Origin: Streptomyces sp. Alt3
Lineage (GTDB): Bacteria > Actinomycetota > Actinomycetes > Streptomycetales > Streptomycetaceae
Length of the DNA: 64,000 bases
Assembly (NCBI RefSeq): GCF_030719215.1
Contig: NZ_CP120983.1
Location: forward strand, 7,874,001 to 7,938,000
Reading direction: 5' to 3'
Below, one piece after another: positions 26,181 to 34,962 of the stretch. Each line of letters opens with the position of its first letter. Within the stretch, counting starts at the first letter, position 1. The notes beneath the pieces are model-generated. The model was not told the DNA's origin, ran no database searches, and saw nothing but the letters and a program-made list of their open reading frames with translations. The translations under genes were made by a program, and so were the position numbers.

Positions 26181-26627
26181 TCAGGGGAGGTCGTCCCGGC
26201 CCAGCCAGGACGGCACCTCGGGCACCTCCGCGTCCCATGCGGGCGGCGGGCCGGGATCGGGTTCCGGTTCGCGCGGACGGGGAACGGCCTGCGTGGGCCC
26301 TGTCGGATCGGGCTCCGCAGCGGGTGGTTCCTCCTCCAGCCGCTCGGGGGCAGCGCTGTCGTACAACTGCTCGGCCACGGTGAAGCGGCAGTGCCAGGGC
26401 TGCCAGACCCCCTCGACGACCAGCAGGAAGCCGTCGGCCTCCTGGTACAGCCGCCTGCTCTTCGGGTTCGAGGGATGCACCGGCTCGAAACGCTCGGCCC
26501 GGACCCGGAGGGCCGCGAGCGCCTCCTCACGGCTGCCCTCCACATGGTCGATCACACCGACCGACCACATCCGGCCCTGCCGGCCGAACCCGAGGTTCTG
26601 CTCGACGACAAGTCCCCACCTGGGCAC
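26181..26627 (-). CDS. conserved hypothetical protein
   Basis: A 148-residue protein starting at GTG 26627, behind GGGGAGGGG. The first 85 residues look folded (WGLVVEQNLGF, WSVGVIDHVEGSREEALAALRVRAERF, RRLYQEADGFLLVVEGVWQPWHCRFTVAEQL). The second half is a proline- and acid-rich disordered tail ending WDAEVPEVPSWLGRDDLP. It has no signal peptide or membrane helix. I do not recognise a family. It converges on rlmG with six bases between the stops and is divergent from the kinase gene. Confidence 0.7.
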   Translation of the reverse strand: MPRWGLVVEQNLGFGRQGRMWSVGVIDHVEGSREEALAALRVRAERFEPVHPSNPKSRRLYQEADGFLLVVEGVWQPWHCRFTVAEQLYDSAAPERLEEEPPAAEPDPTGPTQAVPRPREPEPDPGPPPAWDAEVPEVPSWLGRDDLP

Positions 26628-26899
26628 AGACCCACCCCTCCCCGGAACACGCGCGGTCGCGGTATGCGGATGACCGCGCAGGGACGCCATCCTACGAGTC
26701 ATGATCCTTACGGCCCGACCGCACCCGTCGGCGGTGGACCGCCACCCGCGCCCCGCCGCAACCGTAGTGGCGGCGGCGCGGCTCGGCCCCGGCAGCCGAC
26801 CCGCCCCGTACAAACCGAGCGGACAGACAGCCATACTGGACGGGCCGGGGCGGGCGCAGCAGGAGTGGGAAGCGGAACAAACGGGGGCGACAGCAGGCG

Positions 26900-29143
26900 A
26901 TGGCGGACAGCAGGCTGATCCAGAGCCGGTACCAGCTGCTCGATCTGATCGGGCGCGGAGGCATGGGCGAGGTGTGGCGTGCGCGCGACGAGTCGCTGGG
27001 CCGGCAGGTGGCGGTCAAGTGCCTGAAACCCATGGGGCCCGAGCACGACCAGGCCTTCACCCGCATAGTGCGCGAGAGGTTCCGCCGCGAGGCCAGGGTG
27101 GCAGCGGCGCTCCAGCACCGGGGGGTCACCGTCGTCCACGACTTCGGTGAGTCCGACGGTGTCCTCTACCTCGTCATGGAACTCCTGGAGGGGCGCAACC
27201 TCAGCCAGCTCCTGGAGGACAACGAGCAGCATCCGCTGCCGGTGGCCGATGTCGTCGACATCGCGGAACAGGTCGCGGACGCCCTCGGCTACACCCACCG
27301 GCAGGGCATCGTCCACCGGGACCTCAAGCCCGCCAACATCATGCGGCTCGACGACGGCGCGGTGAAGATCTGCGACTTCGGCATCGCGCGGCTCGGCCAC
27401 GACATCGGCTTCACCTCCCGTCTCACCGGGACCGGCATCGCCATGGGCACCCCGCACTACATGTCGCCCGAGCAGATCAGCGGCGGCGAGGTCGACCACC
27501 GCAGCGACCTCTACTCCCTGGGCTGTGTGCTGTACGAGATCGCCACGGGTGTCCCGCCGTTCGACATGGAGGACTCCTGGTCCGTGCTCGTCGGACACCG
27601 CGACACCGCTCCCGAGCCGCCGCGCACCCACCGTGCCGAACTTCCCGGTTTCTTCGACGAGATCGTCCTGGAACTGCTGGCCAAGACCCCGGACGGGCGG
27701 CCGGCCGACGCAGGTGACCTCCGGCAGCGCATCGCGCTCGGGCGCACCGGCGAGCAGCCGGCTGCCGCACGGACCCGCCTAGCCCCGCCCTTCCCCGTGG
27801 TGCCTGGAGGAGGGGAGCCCGGACTCCCCTCCTGGACCCGCGACATGACCACCGGCCACCGGGCCGTCGGGGCCGGGCATCCCGCGACAGCAGCCGTTGG
27901 GCAAGCCGCCGCGCTCACCGCCGCCTGGACCACCGGGGCCGGGCAGGCCCTCACCGGCGGCCTCCCGCTCGTGGTTCCGGGCAGCCCCACACCCTCTTCC
28001 GGTCTGCTCGCCACCCTGGCCGGCCGGCACAACGCCGGACTCGACCTGGGGCGGCTCGGGCACTGGGAGGAAGCGGGCGACGTCCACCGGGCGGTCGCCA
28101 CCGAGCGTGAACACGCGCTCGGCCCGGACCACCCCGACACCCTCGCCAGCAGGTACGAGGTCGGGTTCACCCTCAGCCGCACCGGACACGCCGCCGACGC
28201 CCTGCGCGAGTTCGGCCGGGTCGCCGACGGCCGTGAACGCACCCTGGGTCCCGACCATCCCGAGACCCTCGCGGCCCGGCAGGAGACGGCGTACGTCCTC
28301 GGCCAGCTCGACCGGCACTTCGAGGCCCACCAGATCTACGCCGGGGTGCTCGCCTCGCGGGAGCGCTCCATGGGGCCGGACCACCCCGACACCCTGCGCT
28401 GCCGCCACAACCTCGCGTTCAACCTGAGCAGACTCGGTCGCCTGGAGGACTCGTACCGCATGGCCCGCGAGGTCGCGGACGCCCGCGGCCGCGTGCTCGG
28501 GCCGGCCCATCCGGACACCCTGGTCACGCTGTACGAAGTGGCGTACACACTCGGGCGGCTGGACCGCTGGACCGAGGCACTGCAGACCTACCGGGAGGTC
28601 GCCCGGGCCCGCGCGACCACGCTCGGCGCCGACCACCCCGACACCCTGTCCGCGCGCTACGAGGTGGGCATCAGCCTGGGACGCCTCGGCCGTAGCGCCG
28701 AGGCCCTGGAGCTCTACCGCACCCTGGCCGAGGACCGCACCCGGGTGGGTGGCCCCTCCGACCCCGAGACCCTGCGTGCCCGGCACGGCCTGGGCGTGAA
28801 CCTGGGGCGGCTGGCGCGCTGGGACGAGGCGCTCGCCGAGTCACGCGAGGTCTGCGCCCTCCGGGAAAGCACCCTGGGCCCCGGCCACCCCGACACGCTC
28901 GTCAGCCGCCGGGAGGTGGCCGTGGGGCTGGGCTGGCTCGGCCGCTGGACCGACGCCCTCGACGACTACCGCACGATCGCCGAGATCCGCGAACGCACCC
29001 TGGGCCCCGATCACCCCGACACCCTCGCCGGCCGCAACGACGAGGCGCACTGCCTGGAACAGCTCGGCCGGGGAACGGAGGCGGTGGAGGTCTACCGGAG
29101 GGTCGCCGACCTGCGCAGACTGCGCGGGGTGCCACCGCACTGA
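26900..29143 (+). CDS. soluble Ser/Thr protein kinase with C-terminal tetratricopeptide repeats
   Basis: A 747-residue Hanks-type kinase. The kinase domain (about 11-275) is intact: glycine loop IGRGGMGEVW, Lys40 in QVAVKCLK, catalytic Asp141 in VHRDLKPAN, DFG, and MGTPHYMSPEQ. After a Pro/Gly/Ala-rich linker come eight consecutive 42-residue units, each opening with a variant of LGPDHPDTL, from about residue 400 to 740, preceded by a partial unit. These are kinesin-light-chain-like TPRs that bind partner proteins. There is no membrane helix or PASTA domain, so unlike PknB it is cytoplasmic. It is an orphan gene; its signal and targets are unknown. Confidence 0.92.
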   Translation: MADSRLIQSRYQLLDLIGRGGMGEVWRARDESLGRQVAVKCLKPMGPEHDQAFTRIVRERFRREARVAAALQHRGVTVVHDFGESDGVLYLVMELLEGRNLSQLLEDNEQHPLPVADVVDIAEQVADALGYTHRQGIVHRDLKPANIMRLDDGAVKICDFGIARLGHDIGFTSRLTGTGIAMGTPHYMSPEQISGGEVDHRSDLYSLGCVLYEIATGVPPFDMEDSWSVLVGHRDTAPEPPRTHRAELPGFFDEIVLELLAKTPDGRPADAGDLRQRIALGRTGEQPAAARTRLAPPFPVVPGGGEPGLPSWTRDMTTGHRAVGAGHPATAAVGQAAALTAAWTTGAGQALTGGLPLVVPGSPTPSSGLLATLAGRHNAGLDLGRLGHWEEAGDVHRAVATEREHALGPDHPDTLASRYEVGFTLSRTGHAADALREFGRVADGRERTLGPDHPETLAARQETAYVLGQLDRHFEAHQIYAGVLASRERSMGPDHPDTLRCRHNLAFNLSRLGRLEDSYRMAREVADARGRVLGPAHPDTLVTLYEVAYTLGRLDRWTEALQTYREVARARATTLGADHPDTLSARYEVGISLGRLGRSAEALELYRTLAEDRTRVGGPSDPETLRARHGLGVNLGRLARWDEALAESREVCALRESTLGPGHPDTLVSRREVAVGLGWLGRWTDALDDYRTIAEIRERTLGPDHPDTLAGRNDEAHCLEQLGRGTEAVEVYRRVADLRRLRGVPPH

Positions 29144-29171
29144 CCGCCGGACGGTACCGCCCCACCGGCCG

Positions 29172-29798
29172 TCAGGCCGCGCCGCTCCGCGCCCGGTGGA
29201 GGTCCCGCAGCATGGCGATCTCGGCCCCGTGGTGCAGCACTTCCTGGTTGACCCACCACACGGTGCTCAGGAAGGGGTCCTCCGCGTCGCTGCCGTAGGG
29301 ATACGTGCAGTACCCGACCGTGTCGAGCGCCGCGTCGTCGGCGCCGAGCAGCGCCGCCCGCCACGCGGCGGCCGAGGCGGCGAAGTCCGCGAGTGCCTCC
29401 GCCGCGTCACCCGCCACCCGGTAGTCGTCCCGCGTCATGCTGTGGCCGCCCGCCGTGTGATCGGCACGCAGGGCCAGCATCTCGCCGAGATGACTCAGAC
29501 GCCATGCCAGGGTGGTGAAGGGCGGCGGTGAGGGATGCGGGAACGGCGCCGTGTCACGTCCCCACGCGCCGGCACCCGTCAGGGAGGTCGCACCCGGGCC
29601 GGGACCCGCGCCGCGACGACGGACCGACCAGCAGTCCGGCACCGGCTCCCACAGGTACTCCTCGTCGGTCAGCGCCGGGGCCGCCACGTCCGTGCCGTCG
29701 CCGCTGTCCACGAAGGGCCCTGCCAGCCGGTTCCCGAGGCGCTCGCAGGACCGGTCGAACTGGTCGAGCAGCGGTGCCAGACGTGCGGGGACACTCAT
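29172..29798 (-). CDS. DinB superfamily protein
   Basis: A 208-residue protein from ATG 29798 behind AGGAG. It is a four-helix-bundle DinB/YfiT-like protein with LAPLLDQFDRSCERLGNRL at the start, TLAWRLSHLGEMLALRADHT centrally and VWWVNQEVLHHGAEIAMLRDLHRA at the end. The His residues in HLGEM, DHT and LHHGAE are the likely metal ligands. Actinobacterial members include mycothiol- or bacillithiol-dependent transferases, but many are uncharacterised. It is convergent with the kinase gene and divergent from the oxidoreductase. Confidence 0.82.
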   Translation of the reverse strand: MSVPARLAPLLDQFDRSCERLGNRLAGPFVDSGDGTDVAAPALTDEEYLWEPVPDCWSVRRRGAGPGPGATSLTGAGAWGRDTAPFPHPSPPPFTTLAWRLSHLGEMLALRADHTAGGHSMTRDDYRVAGDAAEALADFAASAAAWRAALLGADDAALDTVGYCTYPYGSDAEDPFLSTVWWVNQEVLHHGAEIAMLRDLHRARSGAA

Positions 29799-29924
29799 GG
29801 GCTCTCCTGTGACGGGTCGATCTCGGAGCGGCTGCGGGCACCCTCCCACAGGCGGGGCGCGCCGACCAGCGGATTACCGCGTCGCCGAGCACGGTGCCGC
29901 GCCCTGTCCGCAGAAGTGCCGCGC

Positions 29925-31514
29925 ATGTTACGAAGGAGCATGTCCGCAGACGAGACGCCATCAGCCGGTACACCCGCACACGACTCCTACGACGCGGTCG
30001 TCGTCGGCGGCGGTCACAACGGCCTGGTCGCCGCCGCCTACCTCGCCCGCGCCGGGCAGAGCGTCCTGGTCCTGGAGCGTCTCGGCACCACCGGGGGAGC
30101 GGCCGTGTCGACCCGGCCCTTCGACGGGATCGACGCCCGTCTCTCCCGCTACTCCTATCTCGTCTCGCTCCTCCCGCAGAAGATCGTCCAAGAGCTCGGC
30201 CTCGACTTCGCCGTACGCAAGCGCACCGTCTCCTCCTACACCCCGGCCGTGCGCGGCGGCCGGTCCACGGGGCTGCTCGTCGGGGGTGAGGGCACCCGGG
30301 ACTCCTTCACGGCGCTCACCGGTGACGGCCGGGAGTACGAGGCCTGGCAGCGTTTCAACGGGATGACGCGACGGGTCGCCGAGCGGGTGTTCCCGACGCT
30401 CACCGAACCCCTGCCCTCCCGCGAGGACCTGCGGGCACGCCTCGACGACGCGGACGCCTGGCGGACGCTGTTCGAGGAGCCCATCGGAGTCGCCGTCGAG
30501 AAGAACTTCGCCGACGACCTCGTACGCGGTGTCGTGCTCACCGACGCCCTGATCGGCACCTTCGCCGACGCCCACGACCCGTCCCTGGTCCAGAACCGCT
30601 GCTTCCTGTACCACGTGATCGGCAACTCGACGGGGGACTGGGACGTCCCGGTCGGCGGAATGGGCGCGCTCACCGGCGCTCTGGCACGCGCGGCACGCGC
30701 GGCGGGCGCCGAGATCCGCGTCCTGCACGAGGCGACCCGCATCGAGACGGACGGCACCCGCGCCGAGGTCACCGTCCGCTCACCCGACGGGGAACGTGTG
30801 GTCGGCGCGCGCCGGGTCCTCGTCAACGCGTCGCCGCAGGCGCTGGCCGCGCTCCTCGGCGAGGAAGCTCCCGCGCCGGCCGAAGGCGCACAGCTGAAGG
30901 TGAACATGCTGCTCACGCGGCTGCCGAAGCTGCGGGACCGCTCCGTCGACCCGCACCGGGCCTTCGCCGGCACCTTCCACATCGCCGAGGGTTACGGACA
31001 ACTGGCCACCGCCTACCGCGAGGCGGCCGGCGGACGTCCGCCCACCGCCCCGCCCTCCGAGATCTACTGCCACTCGCTGACCGATCCGTCGATCCTCGGC
31101 CCGGACCTCGTGGCCCGCGGCTACCAGACCCTCACCCTGTTCGGGCTCCACACCCCCGCCCGGCTCTTCGCGGCCGACAACGTCACGACGCGCGAAGCGC
31201 TGCTCGCAGCGACGCTGGCCGAACTCGACGCCCACCTGGAGGAGCCGGTCACGGACTGCCTCGCCCTCGACGCCGACGGCAGGCCGTGCATCGAGGCGAA
31301 GAGCCCCGTGGACCTGGAACGGGATCTGAGGCTGCCCGGCGGCCACATCTTCCACCGGGACCTGTCCTTCCCGTACGCCACCGGGGAGACGGGCCGTTGG
31401 GGCGTGGAGACCGTGCACCCCAACGTCCTGCTGTGCGGGGCGGGTGCGGTGCGCGGCGGCGGCGTCAGCGGGGTGCCCGGCCACAACGCCGCCATGGCGG
31501 CGCTGGGCCGGTGA
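29925..31514 (+). CDS. phytoene desaturase-like FAD/NAD(P)-dependent oxidoreductase
   Basis: A protein of about 529 residues with the dinucleotide fold YDAVVVGGGHNGLVAAAYLARAG and the CrtI-type C-terminus NVLLCGAGAVRGGGVSGVPGHNAAMAAL. The sequence fits the PYROXD2-like branch of carotenoid-desaturase relatives rather than a true carotenoid enzyme; no carotenoid genes are nearby. ATG 29925 and ATG 29940 are both possible starts. GAAGGAG lies only one base before 29940, too close to serve it, so I chose 29925. It converges on the polysaccharide operon across a terminator. Confidence 0.85.
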   Translation: MLRRSMSADETPSAGTPAHDSYDAVVVGGGHNGLVAAAYLARAGQSVLVLERLGTTGGAAVSTRPFDGIDARLSRYSYLVSLLPQKIVQELGLDFAVRKRTVSSYTPAVRGGRSTGLLVGGEGTRDSFTALTGDGREYEAWQRFNGMTRRVAERVFPTLTEPLPSREDLRARLDDADAWRTLFEEPIGVAVEKNFADDLVRGVVLTDALIGTFADAHDPSLVQNRCFLYHVIGNSTGDWDVPVGGMGALTGALARAARAAGAEIRVLHEATRIETDGTRAEVTVRSPDGERVVGARRVLVNASPQALAALLGEEAPAPAEGAQLKVNMLLTRLPKLRDRSVDPHRAFAGTFHIAEGYGQLATAYREAAGGRPPTAPPSEIYCHSLTDPSILGPDLVARGYQTLTLFGLHTPARLFAADNVTTREALLAATLAELDAHLEEPVTDCLALDADGRPCIEAKSPVDLERDLRLPGGHIFHRDLSFPYATGETGRWGVETVHPNVLLCGAGAVRGGGVSGVPGHNAAMAALGR

Positions 31515-31525
31515 CCGGGGGCGCC

Positions 31526-31555
31526 CGCGAGGTCCCGCCCGGCCGGGACCTCGCG
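31526..31555. terminator. bidirectional hairpin terminator
   Basis: Perfect 12-base arms (31526-31537 and 31544-31555) with a 6-base loop, closing both the oxidoreductase gene and the 14-kb minus-strand polysaccharide operon. Confidence 0.85.
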
Positions 31556-31563
31556 CACACCCT

Positions 31564-32538
31564 CTACCGCCCGAACACCCCGCGCAGCGCCCCGAGCTTG
31601 CGCGGCAGGTCGTACTCCGCGCCGCCCTCGTGACCGTTGTACGGGAACACCTCCAGCTCGGCGGGGCCCGCGTACGCGTGGTACGCCGCGAAGACCGTCG
31701 ACGACGGGCAGATCCGGTCCATCAGACCCACCGACATCCACGCCGGTGCCGTCGCCCGCGCCGCGAAGTTGACCCCGTCGAAGTAGGAGAGGGTCTTCAT
31801 CGCCTCCTCGATCCGGAAGCGGTGCCCGGACAGCCAGCGGGCGACCTCCGCGTACGGACCGGAGTCGGTGATCTGCGAACCACGCCGGAAGTGGCAGAGG
31901 AACGGCACATCGGCGACGGCCGCCGCCAGGTCGTCCCGCAGCCCCGCGACGGCGAGCACGAGGCCGCCTCCCTGGCTTCCGCCGAGGACCGCGACCCGCG
32001 CGGGGTCCACGGCCTCGTGGGCCTTCACCGCGTCCACCGCGCGTACGGCGTCGGTGATCAGACGACGGTAGTAGTGCCGGCAGGGGTCCTCGATACCGCG
32101 GGTGAGGAACCCCGGCGAGGAGGAGCCGTGGCCGTCCGCGTGGAGGTCCGGGGTGTCCGCGGTGTTCTTGCCGCCGCCGCCCTGACCCCGGTTGTCCATG
32201 ACCAGATGGGCGTAGCCGAGTGCGCTCCAGGTCAGCCAGGAGTACGGGATGCCGCGGCCGCCGTTGTAGCCGATGTACTGCACCACGGCGGGCAGCGGAC
32301 CCGAGCGGACGCGCGGGAGCATCAGCCAGGCCTTCACCGGCTGTCCGCCCCAGCCGTTGAACGTCACGTCGTACACGTCCACGGTCGCGAACCCGGCGTC
32401 GTGGGGGACGAATGTGGCGTCCAGGCCGTGGTGGGCCGCCTCTGCGAGCGTCTTCTCCCAGAACGCGTCGAAGTCCGCCGGTTCCTCGGGCTCCGGGCGG
32501 TACTCGCGCAGCCGCTCCAGCGGCATGTCGAACAGCAA
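31564..32538 (-). CDS. acetyl esterase, CE7 family (acetylxylan esterase / cephalosporin-C deacetylase type)
   Basis: A 324-residue alpha/beta hydrolase, normal CE7 length, starting at TTG 32538 eight bases after GAGGAG and four bases after the PL8 stop. The start MLFDMPLERLREYRPEPEEP, the MDNRGQGGG loop, nucleophile Ser in VLGGSQGGGL and catalytic His in YNGHEGG are the CE7 hallmarks. There is no signal peptide, so it acts in the cytoplasm. In this operon it probably removes acetyl groups from imported oligosaccharides, indicating that the natural polymer is acetylated. It is the last gene before the terminator. Confidence 0.92.
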   Translation of the reverse strand: MLFDMPLERLREYRPEPEEPADFDAFWEKTLAEAAHHGLDATFVPHDAGFATVDVYDVTFNGWGGQPVKAWLMLPRVRSGPLPAVVQYIGYNGGRGIPYSWLTWSALGYAHLVMDNRGQGGGGKNTADTPDLHADGHGSSSPGFLTRGIEDPCRHYYRRLITDAVRAVDAVKAHEAVDPARVAVLGGSQGGGLVLAVAGLRDDLAAAVADVPFLCHFRRGSQITDSGPYAEVARWLSGHRFRIEEAMKTLSYFDGVNFAARATAPAWMSVGLMDRICPSSTVFAAYHAYAGPAELEVFPYNGHEGGAEYDLPRKLGALRGVFGR

Positions 32539-32542
32539 GGGT

Positions 32543-34951
32543 CTAGCTCCTCTTCAGGGTGAGGGTGAGGGTCGCCCCGTGCAGGCCGGCCGTGTCCGCG
32601 GTGATCCGCAGACCCCGGCCCGTGCGTGCGGCCCGGACACCGGGATCGGCCGTGGCGACCTCGAGACCGGGCCGGTCCAGGTCGAGCACCACGGACGACC
32701 GCAGCTGGGTAGGGTCGGACAGGGCCACCGTGAGCGTCCTGCCCTCCGGGCGCACCAGCACGGAGGCGGGACCGTCGCAGGTCAGTTCCTGCGCCGTACC
32801 CGCGGTCCAGAAGTTCGCGGCGAGCAGTCCGTCCGCCGAGCGGCGGACCGCGTGCACGGCCGTCGAGCGGGAGACCGGCCGCACCGGAGGCGCCGAGGAC
32901 AACTGCCGCGTCCGTGCCGCCGACGCCGCCGGGGCCTGGAGCCAGAAGTAGCCGGCGCCGTCGGGAGCCGTCCCGTGGTCCTGCCACAGCGTCAGATAGG
33001 GGCGGGTGACCGGGGTGTCCGTGCCGTACTTGAGGTTGATCTCCCGCCAGGTCGCCGTGCGCTCCTCCCGCAGACCGCGCAGGTCGACGGGTTCGGGGAA
33101 CACATAGCCCCCGGTCCCTTCCAGGTGCAGCCACCGGACCTCGGTGAGCCGCGCCGACCAGTCCGTTCCGACGGGTGCCGCGCTGCCGTCGATGAGCAGT
33201 GTCGCGGACGGATCGCGCAGCTTGCGGTTCTCGACGACCGTCTCCACGGTGCCCGCGTCCGCACCGACGCCCGACCCCACGCACGCGATCACGTCGTCCA
33301 GGCAGAACCAGCTCTTGAGGCCGCGCAGCGTGTGTCCGTACGCCCGCAGCTCCATGCCGTACGCCCCGAGCGTGGTCCCCGGCAGGGCGGTGCCGCCCGC
33401 CCAGTCCGCGGTGCTCGTCGTGCGCTGGCCGGCGGCGTCCGCGGGCCGCCCGGCGACGACCGTGGTGCCCGGCAGCCGCATGGGGTCGACGGTGGGCCAG
33501 TAGTCCTCGCTGTAGTGCCCGAGGTCGTCGGTGTACAGCAGCACCATGCCGTCGGAGAGGTGCCAGCCGTGCAGGTTCTCGTTCTGGATCGACTCGTAGT
33601 TGTAGATCCGGCTGGAGTACGCCGAGATGCCCAGGGCGAACGAGGGCCGGTGGTGTGCCGCCTTGTCCATCCGCGGGTGCTGCCTGTGGGCGACCAGCGG
33701 GCCGCGGGCGGGGATCGGTGACTCGATGATCCGCAGCGCGGCGACGAGGGACGCCGGATCGGTGACGGTGAGGAAGTCGCGGTAGGTGTCCTCGGACATC
33801 CACTGCTTCACCAGCGCCGTGAAGCCCTCGCCCGTCCCGCCCGGGAAGCTCGGAATCAGCCGGAGCACCGCCTCGATCACCGTCTGCGCGGAGACGTGGC
33901 CCTGCTTGCTGGGACGTGCGATCTCCCGCCCGCACACCGAAGCCATCACGTCGCCGCGCGCCAGCAGGGGGTCGAAACCGTCGAGGACCCAGCCGCGTAC
34001 GTTGTCGAGATCGGGGTCGGTGACCGTCCAGTCCGTTCCGGCGAGCAGATTCAGCAGCCGGGAGAGGCTGTTGAGCAGTTCCTTGCCGTAGCCCCCGTTG
34101 TACGGGTGCTTGTAGTGCTGAAGGAACGAGCCGTCCGAGTAGAAGCCCTCGCCCGTCCCCGCCGTGCCGTCCGCGCGGTCGTTGAAGGCCAGGACGCTGT
34201 TGGCCCCCGAACCCTCGACGTCCGAAAGAGCGTCACGTACCCGGGCCAGGGCGTCCCCGTCGTCACGCAGCACGGCGTTGACGGCGACCACGGTGGAGAC
34301 CCACACGCGGTTGGCCCCGGTGGCGATCTGCCGGTCCGCGCGCCAGAGGTTGGGGTCGGGGGTGTAGTGCCGCACCGCGGCGGTGACCCGCTCCAGGCGC
34401 TCCGTGCCGAGCACGTCGTACAGCAGCACACACGCGTCGTTGAGGGCGAGGGCCGAGCCGATCTCCCAGTCCCAGTCGTTGTCGAAGCGGGTGTGCCCCG
34501 GGCCGTAACGGTTCGTCAGCATCCAGTCGACACCGGCGAGCAGCAGATCGCGCACGGCGGTGTCGCCGTGCTGAGGGGTGCCGGGGATGGCCCACGCCGT
34601 CGCGATCGTTGCGAGGCGCTTGAACGACGTGGTGACGTGGTTGGAGAGCGTCGTGCTGGTCAGATCCGCGAACAGCCCGTCGGTACGGGACGGGTCCAGG
34701 CCCTTGGCGGCGGTGGTGGCCGCCCGGCCGGTCCGGGCGACTGCCGCCGCTATCCGCCCGTCGGTCAGGTCGAGGCCGGGGCCTCCCGTCAGCAGGGTGT
34801 GCCAGCGGACGCGCAGCGCGCCGGCCTCTCCGGCTGCGGCGTGAGCGATACCAGGGGTAAGGGTGAGGGGCAGGGTGGCGGCCGCGCCGAGCGCCGCCGC
34901 TCCGGCCAGAACGGTGCGGCGCGTGGCGCCGGTGCCTGGGGACGGGGTCAT
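32543..34951 (-). CDS. secreted polysaccharide lyase family 8 (hyaluronate/chondroitin AC/xanthan lyase type)
   Basis: An 802-residue exported lyase. A Tat signal (TRRTVLAGAAALG, cleavage near AHAAAG) occupies residues 1 to about 40; ATG 34951 is preferred because GAGGA lies eight bases upstream. The PL8 alpha-toroid includes FDNDWDWEIGSALALND, the catalytic Asn region TGANRVWVS and the catalytic His/Tyr region DGSFLQHYKHPYNGGYG, followed by beta-sandwich domains to the C-terminus. PL8 enzymes cleave uronate-containing chains (hyaluronan, chondroitin, xanthan) by beta-elimination. The exact substrate cannot be set from sequence. It is the main candidate for the extracellular endo-attack in this locus. 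Confidence 0.92.
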   Translation of the reverse strand: MTPSPGTGATRRTVLAGAAALGAAATLPLTLTPGIAHAAAGEAGALRVRWHTLLTGGPGLDLTDGRIAAAVARTGRAATTAAKGLDPSRTDGLFADLTSTTLSNHVTTSFKRLATIATAWAIPGTPQHGDTAVRDLLLAGVDWMLTNRYGPGHTRFDNDWDWEIGSALALNDACVLLYDVLGTERLERVTAAVRHYTPDPNLWRADRQIATGANRVWVSTVVAVNAVLRDDGDALARVRDALSDVEGSGANSVLAFNDRADGTAGTGEGFYSDGSFLQHYKHPYNGGYGKELLNSLSRLLNLLAGTDWTVTDPDLDNVRGWVLDGFDPLLARGDVMASVCGREIARPSKQGHVSAQTVIEAVLRLIPSFPGGTGEGFTALVKQWMSEDTYRDFLTVTDPASLVAALRIIESPIPARGPLVAHRQHPRMDKAAHHRPSFALGISAYSSRIYNYESIQNENLHGWHLSDGMVLLYTDDLGHYSEDYWPTVDPMRLPGTTVVAGRPADAAGQRTTSTADWAGGTALPGTTLGAYGMELRAYGHTLRGLKSWFCLDDVIACVGSGVGADAGTVETVVENRKLRDPSATLLIDGSAAPVGTDWSARLTEVRWLHLEGTGGYVFPEPVDLRGLREERTATWREINLKYGTDTPVTRPYLTLWQDHGTAPDGAGYFWLQAPAASAARTRQLSSAPPVRPVSRSTAVHAVRRSADGLLAANFWTAGTAQELTCDGPASVLVRPEGRTLTVALSDPTQLRSSVVLDLDRPGLEVATADPGVRAARTGRGLRITADTAGLHGATLTLTLKRS

Positions 34952-34962
34952 GGTTCGGGTCC

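Noticed and set aside
29940..31514. ATG 29940 as start of the phytoene-desaturase-like gene using GAAGGAG
   Set aside because: The ribosome site is only one base from this ATG, too close for pairing; it remains an alternative but 29925 was preferred.
29925..31514. Carotenoid phytoene desaturase (crtI) assignment
   Set aside because: Only the general FAD-oxidoreductase family fits; no phytoene synthase or other carotenoid gene is nearby and the sequence fits the PYROXD2-like branch.
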